Below, piece after piece: positions 1 to 7,708 of a stretch of 64,000 bases of DNA (within the stretch, counting starts at the first letter, position 1; the number at the start of each line of letters is the position of its first letter). The notes beneath the pieces are model-generated. The model made no database searches and was not told the origin of the DNA. It worked only from the letters and a program-made list of their open reading frames with translations. Source of the DNA: Paracidovorax cattleyae (GTDB lineage Bacteria > Pseudomonadota > Gammaproteobacteria > Burkholderiales > Burkholderiaceae_C); assembly GCF_900104515.1 (NCBI RefSeq), contig NZ_FNJL01000011.1:62001-126000 (forward strand). Direction: 5' to 3'. The position numbers and the translations under genes are program-made.

Positions 1-403
1 AGGCCTGCGTGGCCTCCAGCGCGGCGCGCACGGCCGCATGGTCCGCCGGGCTGGGTGGCGCGAGCCAGGGCTGGTGCGGCAGGCGGCCCAGCATGGCGAT
101 GTCGTAGGCGGGCAATCCATCGGAGCCGGCCTCGCCCTGCCCCAGCCACGCGAGCTGGCGCGCACGCTCCCGCGCGCCCCAGCGCGGCAGCGGGCGGCCC
201 GTCAAGTCGATGTGGCCGCTCACGGTGCCGCCCGGCAGCAGGCCCGCGAGGGCCTTGAGCAGGGTCGATTTGCCGGCACCGTTCGGGCCGACCACGCTGG
301 TCCAGCAGCCGGCGGGAATCCGCAGGTCCACGCCGCGCAGCACGGGCGTGCCGCCGAACGATGCGCAGAGGCCGGACGCCTGCAGGGCGATGGAGCGATC
401 CAT
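1..403 (-). CDS. btuD: B12 ABC transporter ATPase BtuD (partial)
   Basis: Cytoplasmic ATPase that should power the BtuC permease for cobalamin import. Only the first 134 residues are in the window; the rest lies beyond the left edge. Walker A GPNGAGKST is at residues 39-47 and a Q-loop-like WLGQG at about 86-90. The ATG lies four bases after the btuC stop, so it is the last visible gene of the riboswitch-led B12 operon. By sequence alone it could also be a haem or ferric-siderophore ATPase (same FecE/BtuD family); the neighbours decide for B12. Confidence 0.88.
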   Translation of the reverse strand, partial: MDRSIALQASGLCASFGGTPVLRGVDLRIPAGCWTSVVGPNGAGKSTLLKALAGLLPGGTVSGHIDLTGRPLPRWGARERARQLAWLGQGEAGSDGLPAYDIAMLGRLPHQPWLAPPSPADHAAVRAALEATQA

Positions 404-407
404 GCGT

Positions 408-1442
408 TCAGCCTCCCCGGCCCAGCTGCGTGCGCCGGTGCATGAGCCACAGCAGGTAGCTGCCGCCCAGGGCCGCGGTGAGCACGCCCACGGGCAGCTC
501 CTGCGGCGCGACGATCCAGCGCGCGAGGATGTCCGCGGCCAGCAGCAGCACCGCGCCCATGAGGCTGGAGAGCACCACGTGGCGCTGGTGGGTGGTCGGT
601 ACGATGGAACGCACCAGGTGCGGGGCGGCCAGGCCCACGAAGGCGATCAGGCCCGTCTGCGCCACCGCGGTGCCGGTGGCCAGCGCCATCGCCGCCACCA
701 GCCCGGCGCGCATGGGCGCGAGCGGCAGGCCCAGGCTGGCCGCCGTGGCCTCGCCCAGCACCAGCCCGTCCAGCGCGCGTGCCAGCACCGAGGCGGTGCC
801 GGCGCTGAGCGCCCAGGCCCCGGCCATCAGCCCGCAGGCGATCCAGCCCACGAAACTGGTGCTGCCCAGGGTGAAGGCCTGCATGGCCTGCAGGATCTCG
901 GGCGAGGCCAGCTCCACCAGGTCGCGCGCGGCGCCGAGCACCACGCCCACGATCACGCCCGCCAGCAGCAGCCGCAGCGTGTGCTGCACGCCGCGCGCCA
1001 GCACCAGCGTGAGCAGCACGGCCGCCACGGCGCCGAGAAAGGCCATGCCCGTCACGCCCAGCCGCGCGAGCCACTGCGATGCGCCGGGCGACAGCCCGAA
1101 CAGCGCCATGGCCAGCGCGCCGCCGAGTGCCGCGCCCGAGGCGCTGCCCAAAAGGTACGGGTCCGCCAGCGGATTGCGGAACAGCCCCTGCGCCACCGCG
1201 CCGGACAGGCCGAGCAGCGCACCGGCGAGCCAGGCGCCCAGGGTACGCGGCAGGCGGATGTCCCAGAGGATCTGCCGCGCCACGGGATCGGCATCCGGCC
1301 CCCAGGCCAGTCCGATGCCGGTGCTGCCCACGCTCGCGCCCAGCAGCAGCAGGGCCGCGCCGGCCAGCAGCAGCCCCGCGGCCAGCCATGCCGCACGGCG
1401 GGCGCCGCCGGCATCCCCGGCCCCGTCGTCCACCGGCCTCAT
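408..1442 (-). CDS. btuC: B12 ABC transporter permease BtuC
   Basis: Inner-membrane permease of the FecCD/BtuC family, 344 residues, the usual size. It is strongly hydrophobic throughout, consistent with about ten membrane segments. Family-typical stretches include RNPLADPYLLG (about residue 90) and GLIAFVGLAAPHLVR (about residue 265), the latter being the region that contacts the ATPase. The ATG overlaps the btuF stop (ATGA). It works with BtuF in the periplasm and BtuD in the cytoplasm. Confidence 0.9.
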   Translation of the reverse strand: MRPVDDGAGDAGGARRAAWLAAGLLLAGAALLLLGASVGSTGIGLAWGPDADPVARQILWDIRLPRTLGAWLAGALLGLSGAVAQGLFRNPLADPYLLGSASGAALGGALAMALFGLSPGASQWLARLGVTGMAFLGAVAAVLLTLVLARGVQHTLRLLLAGVIVGVVLGAARDLVELASPEILQAMQAFTLGSTSFVGWIACGLMAGAWALSAGTASVLARALDGLVLGEATAASLGLPLAPMRAGLVAAMALATGTAVAQTGLIAFVGLAAPHLVRSIVPTTHQRHVVLSSLMGAVLLLAADILARWIVAPQELPVGVLTAALGGSYLLWLMHRRTQLGRGG

Positions 1443-2401
1443 GGCGCCTTGTCCGCGAGGCAGCGCGCCATGATGCGCGCGGCATCCGCCATGCGCGGGC
1501 CGGGGCGCACCGCCACGTCGGCCTCGCGCGGGGAGAACACGCAGACACGCTGCCCCTGCACGGCGCGCAGGCCGTCCCAGCCCGGGTACGGCACCAGGGC
1601 CTGCATGCTGCTGTTGCCCACCATGATGATGTCCGGCTGGGCGCGCACGACGAACTCCGGGTTCAGCCGCGGGAACGGCCCCAGCTCGGGCGGCACCACG
1701 TTGCGCGCGCCCAGGCGGGCCAGCGTCTCGCCGATGAAGGACGACGTGCCGGCCGCGTACGGCCCCCGGCTCACCTCGAAATACACCCGGACGCCGCGTG
1801 CGCGCTCCGGCAGCGACTGCGCGGCCGCCTGCACACCCGCGTCGATCTCTCGCCACACGCGGTCTGCGCCCTGCTGCGGCGGCACGGCCAGCAGCGTGCC
1901 CAGGGTGCGCAGCACCTCGCGCACATCGGCATGCGTCTTGGGCTCGAGCGCCACCACGGGAATGCCCAGCGCCTCCAGCCGGTCGCTCGCGCGCGAGCTG
2001 GTCGCCAGCAGCACCACGTCCGGCCGCCGGGCGGCGATGGCCTCGATGTTCGGGTCGATGCCGCCGCCCATCTGCGGCAGCGCGCGCACGGATTCGGGCC
2101 AGTTGGAGTAACGGTCCACGCCCACCAGCCGCGCGCACTGCTGCAGCGCGCAGACCGATTCGGTGAGCGAGGGCAGCAGGCTCACGATGCGCTGCGGCGG
2201 CCGGGCGAAGGCGATGCGGCGCCCGCGTCCGTCGGTGATCGCCACGCCGCCCGCGGGAGTGTCCGGCACAGAGGAAGCCGCGGCGGCGGGCGTCGGCGGG
2301 ACCTGCGCCAGGGCCGGCCCCGGCGCGCCGGCAAACCATGCCAGCAGGGCCGCCGCCCCCAGGCACTGCAGGAAAGTAAGGACGCGAGGCCACCGGTTCA
2401 T
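1439..2401 (-). CDS. btuF: Periplasmic B12-binding protein BtuF
   Basis: Periplasmic cobalamin-binding protein that delivers B12 or cobinamide to BtuCD; 320 residues. A signal peptide covers about residues 1-32 (cleavage near ALAQ) with no lipobox, so it is probably soluble. The helical-backbone binding-protein fold is indicated by RIVSLLPSLTESVCAL at about 68-83 and by the DVVLLATSS region. Both ends overlap neighbours by four bases (cobU upstream, btuC downstream), so translation is likely coupled. Confidence 0.88.
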   Translation of the reverse strand: MNRWPRVLTFLQCLGAAALLAWFAGAPGPALAQVPPTPAAAASSVPDTPAGGVAITDGRGRRIAFARPPQRIVSLLPSLTESVCALQQCARLVGVDRYSNWPESVRALPQMGGGIDPNIEAIAARRPDVVLLATSSRASDRLEALGIPVVALEPKTHADVREVLRTLGTLLAVPPQQGADRVWREIDAGVQAAAQSLPERARGVRVYFEVSRGPYAAGTSSFIGETLARLGARNVVPPELGPFPRLNPEFVVRAQPDIIMVGNSSMQALVPYPGWDGLRAVQGQRVCVFSPREADVAVRPGPRMADAARIMARCLADKAP

Positions 2402-3033
2402 GGATGCGGTGCCTCCTTCAGCGCGAGCGGCAGGCCGGCTGCCATGAGGGTGACGCGCGCGCAGGCCTCGGCAGTGCGCTGGTTGAGGCGGCCCAGCGTA
2501 TCCACGAAGGCACGCACCTCGCGGCCCAGCGGGATGACACCCAGTCCGATCTCGTTGCCGACCACCACCACCGGCCCCGGAGCCTGACGGACGGCCTCCA
2601 GGAAGGCCCGGCACTGGGGCTCGAAGTCGCCCGGCGGCGGCGCCTCCGGCAGCGGCATCAGCCACTGCGTGAGCCACAGCGTGAGGCAATCGACCACCAC
2701 CAGCGTCCCCGCCCGCGAGCAGCGCGCCAGCGCGCCGGCCACGTCCAGCGGCTCCTCCACCGTCTCCATGCCCGGCACGCGCACCGCGCGCTCGCGCTGG
2801 TGGCAGGCGATGCGCTCGCGCATCTCGTCGTCCCAGGCCCGGCCCGTAGCGATGAGCACCGCGCGGTGCGCGCCGGAGGCCTCCATCCAGGTGCGCGCCA
2901 GCATCTCGGCTCGGCGCGACTTGCCGCTCTTCTGCCCGCCCAGGATGAATTCGCTGCGCGCGAGCGCCATCGGCGCGCCCTGCATGCCGTCGCCGATGCC
3001 ATCGCCCACGGAAGGGGCCGCCAGGGCCGTCAT
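2398..3033 (-). CDS. cobU: Adenosylcobinamide kinase / guanylyltransferase CobU
   Basis: Bifunctional enzyme that phosphorylates adenosylcobinamide and transfers GMP to it, a late step in cobalamin assembly and salvage; 211 residues. The P-loop GGQKSGKS is at 32-39. VVVDCLTLWLTQWL (about 112-125) and the VVVVGNEIGLGVIP segment are typical of the family. The product extends about 25 residues before the usual N-terminus. An internal ATG (MALARSEF, residue 23) would give the standard length, but the start used overlaps the cobB stop exactly. Confidence 0.9.
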   Translation of the reverse strand: MTALAAPSVGDGIGDGMQGAPMALARSEFILGGQKSGKSRRAEMLARTWMEASGAHRAVLIATGRAWDDEMRERIACHQRERAVRVPGMETVEEPLDVAGALARCSRAGTLVVVDCLTLWLTQWLMPLPEAPPPGDFEPQCRAFLEAVRQAPGPVVVVGNEIGLGVIPLGREVRAFVDTLGRLNQRTAEACARVTLMAAGLPLALKEAPHP

Positions 3034-4457
3034 GCCGCGGCCTCCGGAGCCACCGCCGGCGCTGGCGCCGCCAGCGCGTCTTCGGCGCCGAACAGCGCCG
3101 CCACCGCCCGCGGGCTGGAGGGGAACCAGGCGTGGAAATAGCTCGCGTGGATGCTGTCCTGCCGATAAAGTACCTCGCCCGCGCCGCCTTCGCCCGGCTC
3201 CGGACGGCGGGTGCGCGCACGCACGGGGGCGCTGCTCTCGCAGGTCGAGTAATGGAAGGTGTGGCCGCGCAGCACATGGCCGTCCAGGTCCAGCTGCTGT
3301 GGCCCCAGCGCGGCCAGCCGCCGCTGCATGGCCACGTGGCCCGGCAGCAGCCCCCAGAGCGGCTTGCGCTCGCCGTCCGCGAGGGTGATCGATTCGAAGA
3401 GCGCCATCATGCCGCCGCATTCTGCCCATACCGGCCGGCCGGCCTCCACGTGGGCCCGCAGGCTGCGCTGCATGGCGGTGTTGGCGGCCAGGCGGTCGGC
3501 GTGCAGTTCCGGATAGCCGCCAGGCAGCCACACCGCGTCGCAGGCCGGCAGCTCCGCATCCCGCAGCGGCGAGAATCGCCGCACGCGGGCGCCCAGGGCT
3601 TCCAGTGTCTGCAGGTTGGCCCGGTAGACGAAGCAGAACGCGGCATCACCGGCCACCGCCACGGTGCGGCCGGCCAGCAGGGGCGGCACCGCGGCACGCG
3701 GCGCGGGCGCGGCGAACTCCACGGAGAACCGCTCCTGCCAGTCCTGCGGCGACAGGCGGCCCAGGGGGGTCTGCGCCAGCGCGTCGGCCGCAAGGTCGAT
3801 GCGCGCCAGGCCGTCGGCCAGCTCGTGCGCGGCCACCAGGCCCAGGTGCCTCTCGGGCAGCAGCCCGGCGCGCTGGCGCCCCGGTGGCGCTGCGCCCCCG
3901 GGTGCACCCGCCGCGGGCGGGGCGACACGCGCCAGGGCGCCCATCCAGTCGCCCGCGTCCGCCAGGCTCTCCTGCAGCATGCCGGCATGGCGCGGGCTGC
4001 CCACGCGGTTGGCCAGCACGCCCGCCCAGGGCAGGCCCGGGCGGTAGTGCCGCAGGCCCCAGGCCAGCGCGCCGAAGGTGCCCGCCATGGCGGAGGCATC
4101 CACGACGGCCAGCACCGGCAGGCCGAAGCGCTGCGCGAGGTCCGCGAGGCTGGGCGTGCCGTCGAACAGGCCCATCACGCCCTCGACCAGGATCAGGTCG
4201 GCCTCCTGCGCGGCGGCGTGCAGCCGCTCGGCCGCGTCCTGCTCGCCCGTCATCCAGAGATCGATGGCATGCACCGGCGCGCCGCTGGCCTGCTCCAGCC
4301 AGCAGGGGTCGAGAAAATCCGGCCCGCACTTGAACACGCGCACGCTCCGCCCCTGCCGCGCGTGCAGGCGCGCCAGCGCGGCGGTCACGGTGGTCTTGCC
4401 CTGCCCCGACGACGGCGCGGCGATCGCGATCGCCGGGCAGCGGACGCTGCCCGCCAT
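3030..4457 (-). CDS. cobB: Cobyrinate a,c-diamide synthase (CobB/CbiA)
   Basis: Glutamine-dependent enzyme that amidates the a and c side chains of (hydrogeno)cobyrinic acid; 475 residues, normal size. The N-terminal ATP-binding domain has P-loop APSSGQGKTT at 14-23 and KCGPDFLDP near 43. The C-terminal class I glutamine amidotransferase domain has the nucleophile Cys in WAECGGMM. It starts 14 bases after the btuB stop. No other corrin-ring genes are in view, so whether full synthesis or only salvage occurs cannot be told here. Confidence 0.9.
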   Translation of the reverse strand: MAGSVRCPAIAIAAPSSGQGKTTVTAALARLHARQGRSVRVFKCGPDFLDPCWLEQASGAPVHAIDLWMTGEQDAAERLHAAAQEADLILVEGVMGLFDGTPSLADLAQRFGLPVLAVVDASAMAGTFGALAWGLRHYRPGLPWAGVLANRVGSPRHAGMLQESLADAGDWMGALARVAPPAAGAPGGAAPPGRQRAGLLPERHLGLVAAHELADGLARIDLAADALAQTPLGRLSPQDWQERFSVEFAAPAPRAAVPPLLAGRTVAVAGDAAFCFVYRANLQTLEALGARVRRFSPLRDAELPACDAVWLPGGYPELHADRLAANTAMQRSLRAHVEAGRPVWAECGGMMALFESITLADGERKPLWGLLPGHVAMQRRLAALGPQQLDLDGHVLRGHTFHYSTCESSAPVRARTRRPEPGEGGAGEVLYRQDSIHASYFHAWFPSSPRAVAALFGAEDALAAPAPAVAPEAAA

Positions 4458-4471
4458 GTCCCCGGCCCTGC

Positions 4472-6346
4472 TCAACGCGGCGCCCACTTCAGGCCCACGT
4501 AGAACGTGCGGCCCGCCTGCGCGTAGGTGCGCGCGGTCTGGTAGTTCCTGTCGGCGAGGTTGTCCACGCGCGCGAGCAGCGTCGTATCCTGCGCCACACG
4601 CGTGCTGGCATACAGGTTGACGAGCGTGTAGCCGCCCAGCACCGCCGTGTTGGCGGCATTGTCGTAGCGGCGGCCCGAGGCCTGCACTTCCGAGCCCACT
4701 GTCCAGCCGGCCACGCGCGTATCCGCGCCCAGGGTGGCGTGGCGCCGGGCGCGGCGCGGCAGTTCGCGGCCGGTGGTCTCGTCGCGATGGTTCTGCAGAT
4801 CGACCGAGGCCCGCAGCTGCACGCCGCCCACGGCATGCTGCGCGGACAGCGTCACGCCTTCGTACTTCGCCCGGCCCGCGTTGGCATAGCAGCCGAACTC
4901 GTCCTGGCAGGGGCCTGCCGCGCCGAACACGATGAGGTTCTTCACGCGGTTGCGGTAGGCCACCACGGACGCGCTGCTCCCGCCCTGCGCCCAGCGCAGG
5001 CCCAGTTCCACGTTGCGGCCCTCTTCCGGCTTCAGCGACGCGACACCGTAGGGGCTGAACCGCTGGTAGAGCGTGGGCGCGCGGAAGGAGGTGCCTGCCG
5101 AGGCGGTCGCTCGCCACTGCGGCGTGATCGCGTAGCCATAGGCGATGCTGCCGGTGTTGTGGCCGCCGAACTCGCTGTCGGAATCGTGGCGGGCATTGAG
5201 CTGCAGCGCGTGCGGGCCGGCGGTGAAGCCGTAGCCCAGCGCGAGTGCGTCCTGCGAGCGGTCGCCGTCGAGGCTTCCGTTGCGCAGCTGGTCCTCGCGG
5301 CGCTCCAGCGCGGCGGTGAAGAGGTGCGCCCCCTCGCGCCATTCGTTCTGGAACAGGTAGCCGCGCAGGCGCGTATCGGCGGTATAGGGCGAGGGGCGCG
5401 TCTCGTAGCGCTCGCGCGAATCCGTAACCGACAGGCGGGTGGTGTAGCGGTCGCTCCATTGCGCGCGCCAGTTCAGCCCCAGCGCATGCATGCGGTGCAG
5501 GGCGCGGTCGTCGTTGCCCAGGGGCGTGGTGTCGTAGCCCGCGTTGGTGTCGGCGCCCAGCAGCGTGCCTTCGATGCGCTGGCGCGGATCGATCTGCAGG
5601 CCCACGCGCGCGTTCACGGCGGAGCGGCGCAGGCCGTCCTTGTCGGGGTTCTGGCCCGCGATGGGCCGGGCGTTGAAGCCGTCGCTGATCTCCCGCTCGA
5701 AGCCCAGCGCGTAGTCCACCGCGCGGCCCTCGCCCGCCGAGCCGCTCACGCCGGCCTCGGCCTTGTAGGTGCCGTGGCTGCCGGCCCCGATGCCCACGTA
5801 GGGCTGCGCCGGGCCCTCTCCCTTGCGCGTGAAGATCTGGATCACGCCGCCCACGGCGTCCGAGCCGTACACCGCGGCGGCGGGGCCGCGCAGCACCTCG
5901 ATGCGGTCGATGAGGCCCAGCGGGATCGCTTCCCAGGGCGCGCCGCCCGTGGTCTGCGAATCCACGCGCACGCCATCGATATAGACGGCGGTGAAGCGCT
6001 GCTCCGCGCCGCGCAGATAGACGCTGGTCGTCGTGCCCGGTCCGCCGTTGCGTGAAATCTCGATGCCCGGCACGCGGGCCAGCACATCGGCGAGCCCGGT
6101 GGCGCCGCTGGCCTCGATGGTGTCGCGGTCCACGATGGAGACATCGGCCACGAGATCGGCCAGGGGCTGCGGCGTGCGGTTGGCGGTCACCACGACCTCG
6201 CCCATCGGGGCGCCGGTGGCGGCGTGCGCCGCCGGGGCCGGCGACAGACCCGAGGCGAGCAGGAGCAGCGCGGCGGGTGCATGGAAGGGGATGGGAGCCG
6301 TACGTGCGCCGGCGGCGCCGCGGAACCGGGGAATCGGAGAATGCAT
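4472..6346 (-). CDS. btuB: TonB-dependent B12 receptor BtuB
   Basis: Outer-membrane receptor that brings cobalamin into the periplasm using TonB energy; 624 residues. It has a signal peptide to about residue 43, a TonB box EVVVTANR at 50-57, a plug domain with GVRVDSQTTGG, and a barrel ending in an aromatic-rich strand (FYVGLKWAPR). An in-frame GTG at 6403 would add 19 residues before the signal peptide; the ATG at 6346 is preferred because the signal sequence then sits at the N-terminus. No clear Shine-Dalgarno is visible, which fits riboswitch control of translation. First gene of the operon. Confidence 0.9.
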   Translation of the reverse strand: MHSPIPRFRGAAGARTAPIPFHAPAALLLLASGLSPAPAAHAATGAPMGEVVVTANRTPQPLADLVADVSIVDRDTIEASGATGLADVLARVPGIEISRNGGPGTTTSVYLRGAEQRFTAVYIDGVRVDSQTTGGAPWEAIPLGLIDRIEVLRGPAAAVYGSDAVGGVIQIFTRKGEGPAQPYVGIGAGSHGTYKAEAGVSGSAGEGRAVDYALGFEREISDGFNARPIAGQNPDKDGLRRSAVNARVGLQIDPRQRIEGTLLGADTNAGYDTTPLGNDDRALHRMHALGLNWRAQWSDRYTTRLSVTDSRERYETRPSPYTADTRLRGYLFQNEWREGAHLFTAALERREDQLRNGSLDGDRSQDALALGYGFTAGPHALQLNARHDSDSEFGGHNTGSIAYGYAITPQWRATASAGTSFRAPTLYQRFSPYGVASLKPEEGRNVELGLRWAQGGSSASVVAYRNRVKNLIVFGAAGPCQDEFGCYANAGRAKYEGVTLSAQHAVGGVQLRASVDLQNHRDETTGRELPRRARRHATLGADTRVAGWTVGSEVQASGRRYDNAANTAVLGGYTLVNLYASTRVAQDTTLLARVDNLADRNYQTARTYAQAGRTFYVGLKWAPR

Positions 6347-6439
6347 GGAGGCGATCGGAGAAAACGAACCCGCGCCGGCCTCCCCGCCGGCATTGGGCGA
6401 CACGGCCGCGCCAGGGCCGTTGGCTCTGGGCGCGGCCTC

Positions 6440-6678
6440 CGTGTTGGCCGGTATCCGGGCTGGTGGACGACACGCTCCTGCGCCTTCCCAGGCGCTTGTT
6501 CAAGGCACCCAGTGGCTTTGTGCAGGAGGCGGCGAAAGCCGTTGCGCCGAAAGGAGCGGCAGCTTTCTTCCACGGACCGTTGCGGGGGCAGCGCAGGCAC
6601 GGCGCGTCCGTGGCGGACGGCGCCTCCCTGCTTCCCGTTGAACCGCGGCCTGTGAACCAGGCCGCAAGCACCAACGCA
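6440..6678 (-). promoter_or_regulatory. Cobalamin riboswitch
   Basis: Read on the minus strand, the leader of btuB contains the class I cobalamin riboswitch core: CTGCCCCCGCAACGGT (near 6590), GCCACTGGG (near 6510), GGGAAGGCGCAGGAGCG (near 6480) and a B12-box variant AGCCCGGATACCGGCC (6461-6446). Adenosylcobalamin binding is expected to switch off the whole btuB-cobB-cobU-btuF-btuC-btuD operon. The 93 bases between the B12 box and btuB have no obvious terminator with a U-run, so translational control is more likely. Exact ends are estimated. Confidence 0.93.
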
Positions 6679-6682
6679 GCGG

Positions 6683-6688
6683 ATTCTA
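6683..6688 (-). promoter_or_regulatory. -10 box of the riboswitch/btuB promoter
   Basis: On the minus strand TAGAAT (five of six to TATAAT) lies just upstream of the riboswitch, placing transcription start near 6676. A -35 is weak; GTGAAT at 16-base spacing is the best candidate. Confidence 0.5.
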
Positions 6689-6727
6689 GGACGTTTCGAT
6701 ACATATTCACCCGCACGGCCCCAACCC

Positions 6728-6733
6728 TACAAT
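6728..6733 (+). promoter_or_regulatory. -10 box abutting the coiled-coil gene
   Basis: TACAAT ends seven bases before the ATG at 6740, so a transcript from it would begin at or beside the start codon. No good -35 is seen 16-18 bases upstream. Confidence 0.4.
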
Positions 6734-6739
6734 CCGTGC

Positions 6740-6979
6740 ATGGATTCACCCTCCCCCCTCGACCAGATCACCGAGCGCGTGGAGCGGCTGCTCGTGCGCC
6801 ATGCCGAGCTACAGCGCGCCAACGCCCTCCTCACCGGCCAGGTGGTCTCGCTCACGCAGGAGCGCGACTCGCTCCGGTCGCGCCTCCACACGGCCCGCGC
6901 GCGCATCGACGCGATGCTGGAGAAACTGCCGCCCCCGCCGGCCGATGCCCCGACCGACCTGCCCAAGGAGGCCGAATGA
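6740..6979 (+). CDS. TIGR02449-type small coiled-coil protein
   Basis: Small 79-residue cytoplasmic protein. Residues 7-60 form a heptad-patterned coiled coil (ERVERLLVRHAELQRAN onward), followed by a Pro-rich tail. It looks like the TIGR02449/ZapB-like proteins commonly encoded just before zapA in proteobacteria. A role in Z-ring assembly with ZapA is inferred from position and shape only. Its stop overlaps the zapA start (ATGA). Confidence 0.8.
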   Translation: MDSPSPLDQITERVERLLVRHAELQRANALLTGQVVSLTQERDSLRSRLHTARARIDAMLEKLPPPPADAPTDLPKEAE

Positions 6980-7416
6980 ACCAGATCGAAGTGCAGATCA
7001 TGCAGCAGAGCTACCGCCTCGCCTGCCCCGAAGGCCAGCAGGAACGGCTGCTGCAGGCGGTCGAACGCGTGGACGCGGCCATGGTCCGCATCCGCGACGC
7101 CGGCAAGGTGCGCGCGCGCGAGCGCATCGCCGTGCTGGCGGCCCTGAATCTGGCCTTCGAGCTGGCCGAACAGGCCCGCGCCGCGGTGGCCCCCGCCGAA
7201 CCGCCGGCCGCGGAAGAACCCGCGGGCACCCCACCCTCCGCGGACGGGCAGGCCGCTGCCGATGGGCAGGCCACGCCGGCCGCCGCCACGCCGGACCCCG
7301 CCGGGCCCGCCCAGCGCAGCCTGCTGGCCGACGGCGAGGCACCGGACGGCGGCGCGCTGCAGGCGCTGCTGCGGCGCCTGGACCACGCGCTGGGCGAGGA
7401 CGGCCGGCTGGCCTGA
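6976..7416 (+). CDS. zapA: Cell division protein ZapA
   Basis: ZapA binds FtsZ and stabilises the Z ring. Residues 1-70 match the family: N-terminal MNQIEVQIMQQSYRLACPEG, then a helical region ending ALNLAFELAEQ. It has 146 residues; the extra length over the usual 100 or so is an Ala/Pro/Gly-rich linker (about 75-115) and a final helix LQALLRRLDHALG. SD-like AAGGAGG is five bases before the ATG. It is immediately followed by 6S RNA, a conserved neighbour. Confidence 0.9.
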   Translation: MNQIEVQIMQQSYRLACPEGQQERLLQAVERVDAAMVRIRDAGKVRARERIAVLAALNLAFELAEQARAAVAPAEPPAAEEPAGTPPSADGQAAADGQATPAAATPDPAGPAQRSLLADGEAPDGGALQALLRRLDHALGEDGRLA

Positions 7417-7447
7417 CCCCGCACTTCCAAAGGAGGATTTGCCAGCC

Positions 7448-7453
7448 TACAAT
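7448..7453 (+). promoter_or_regulatory. -10 box of the 6S RNA promoter
   Basis: TACAAT lies seven bases before the first base of the 6S closing stem at 7460, the right distance for a sigma70 start. The -35 region is weak. Confidence 0.55.
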
Positions 7454-7459
7454 GGGGGC

Positions 7460-7630
7460 GTCTGCAGTGCCGCCGGGCTTTATATTTCCTTGAACCAATG
7501 CTCCATGAGCAAGGGCTTGGTACATTGCCCGGTGAGCGTGATCATCTCGCGTCAGATGAACCCAACGCCTGGCTGCCCTCGCCCCCCTGAACCCCCGGTT
7601 CAGGATGACGGTCCGGCGGCTACTGCGGAC
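7460..7630 (+). ncRNA. ssrS: 6S RNA
   Basis: 6S RNA mimics an open promoter and sequesters sigma70 RNA polymerase. The ends pair into the closing stem: GTCTGCAGTGCCGCCGG at the 5' end with CCGGCGGCTACTGCGGAC at the 3' end (one bulge). The 3' half has the conserved hairpin CCTGAACCCCCGGTTCAGG, and the middle is a long imperfect stem with an internal bubble. Location directly after zapA is the conserved site. About 171 nt, normal size. A terminator follows 14 bases later, and no ygfA-type gene follows as it does in E. coli. Confidence 0.88.
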
Positions 7631-7644
7631 ACCTTTTCCCCCGA

Positions 7645-7670
7645 GCGCCGCGGCACCCCGCGGCGCTTTT
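7645..7670 (+). terminator. Intrinsic terminator after 6S RNA
   Basis: GCGCCGCGG, loop CACC, CCGCGGCGC, then TTTT: nine perfect pairs followed by a T run. It separates 6S RNA from the convergent GGDEF/EAL gene. Confidence 0.85.
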
Positions 7671-7708
7671 GCGTTGCGGCCTCGCAAAGGCGGTTCGCCG
7701 GTGCGGGC

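Noticed and set aside
3030-6749. Open frame of over 1200 codons on the minus strand reaching past btuB
   Set aside because: Only its last 475 codons (cobB) have family features; the rest is a shadow of btuB and the riboswitch.
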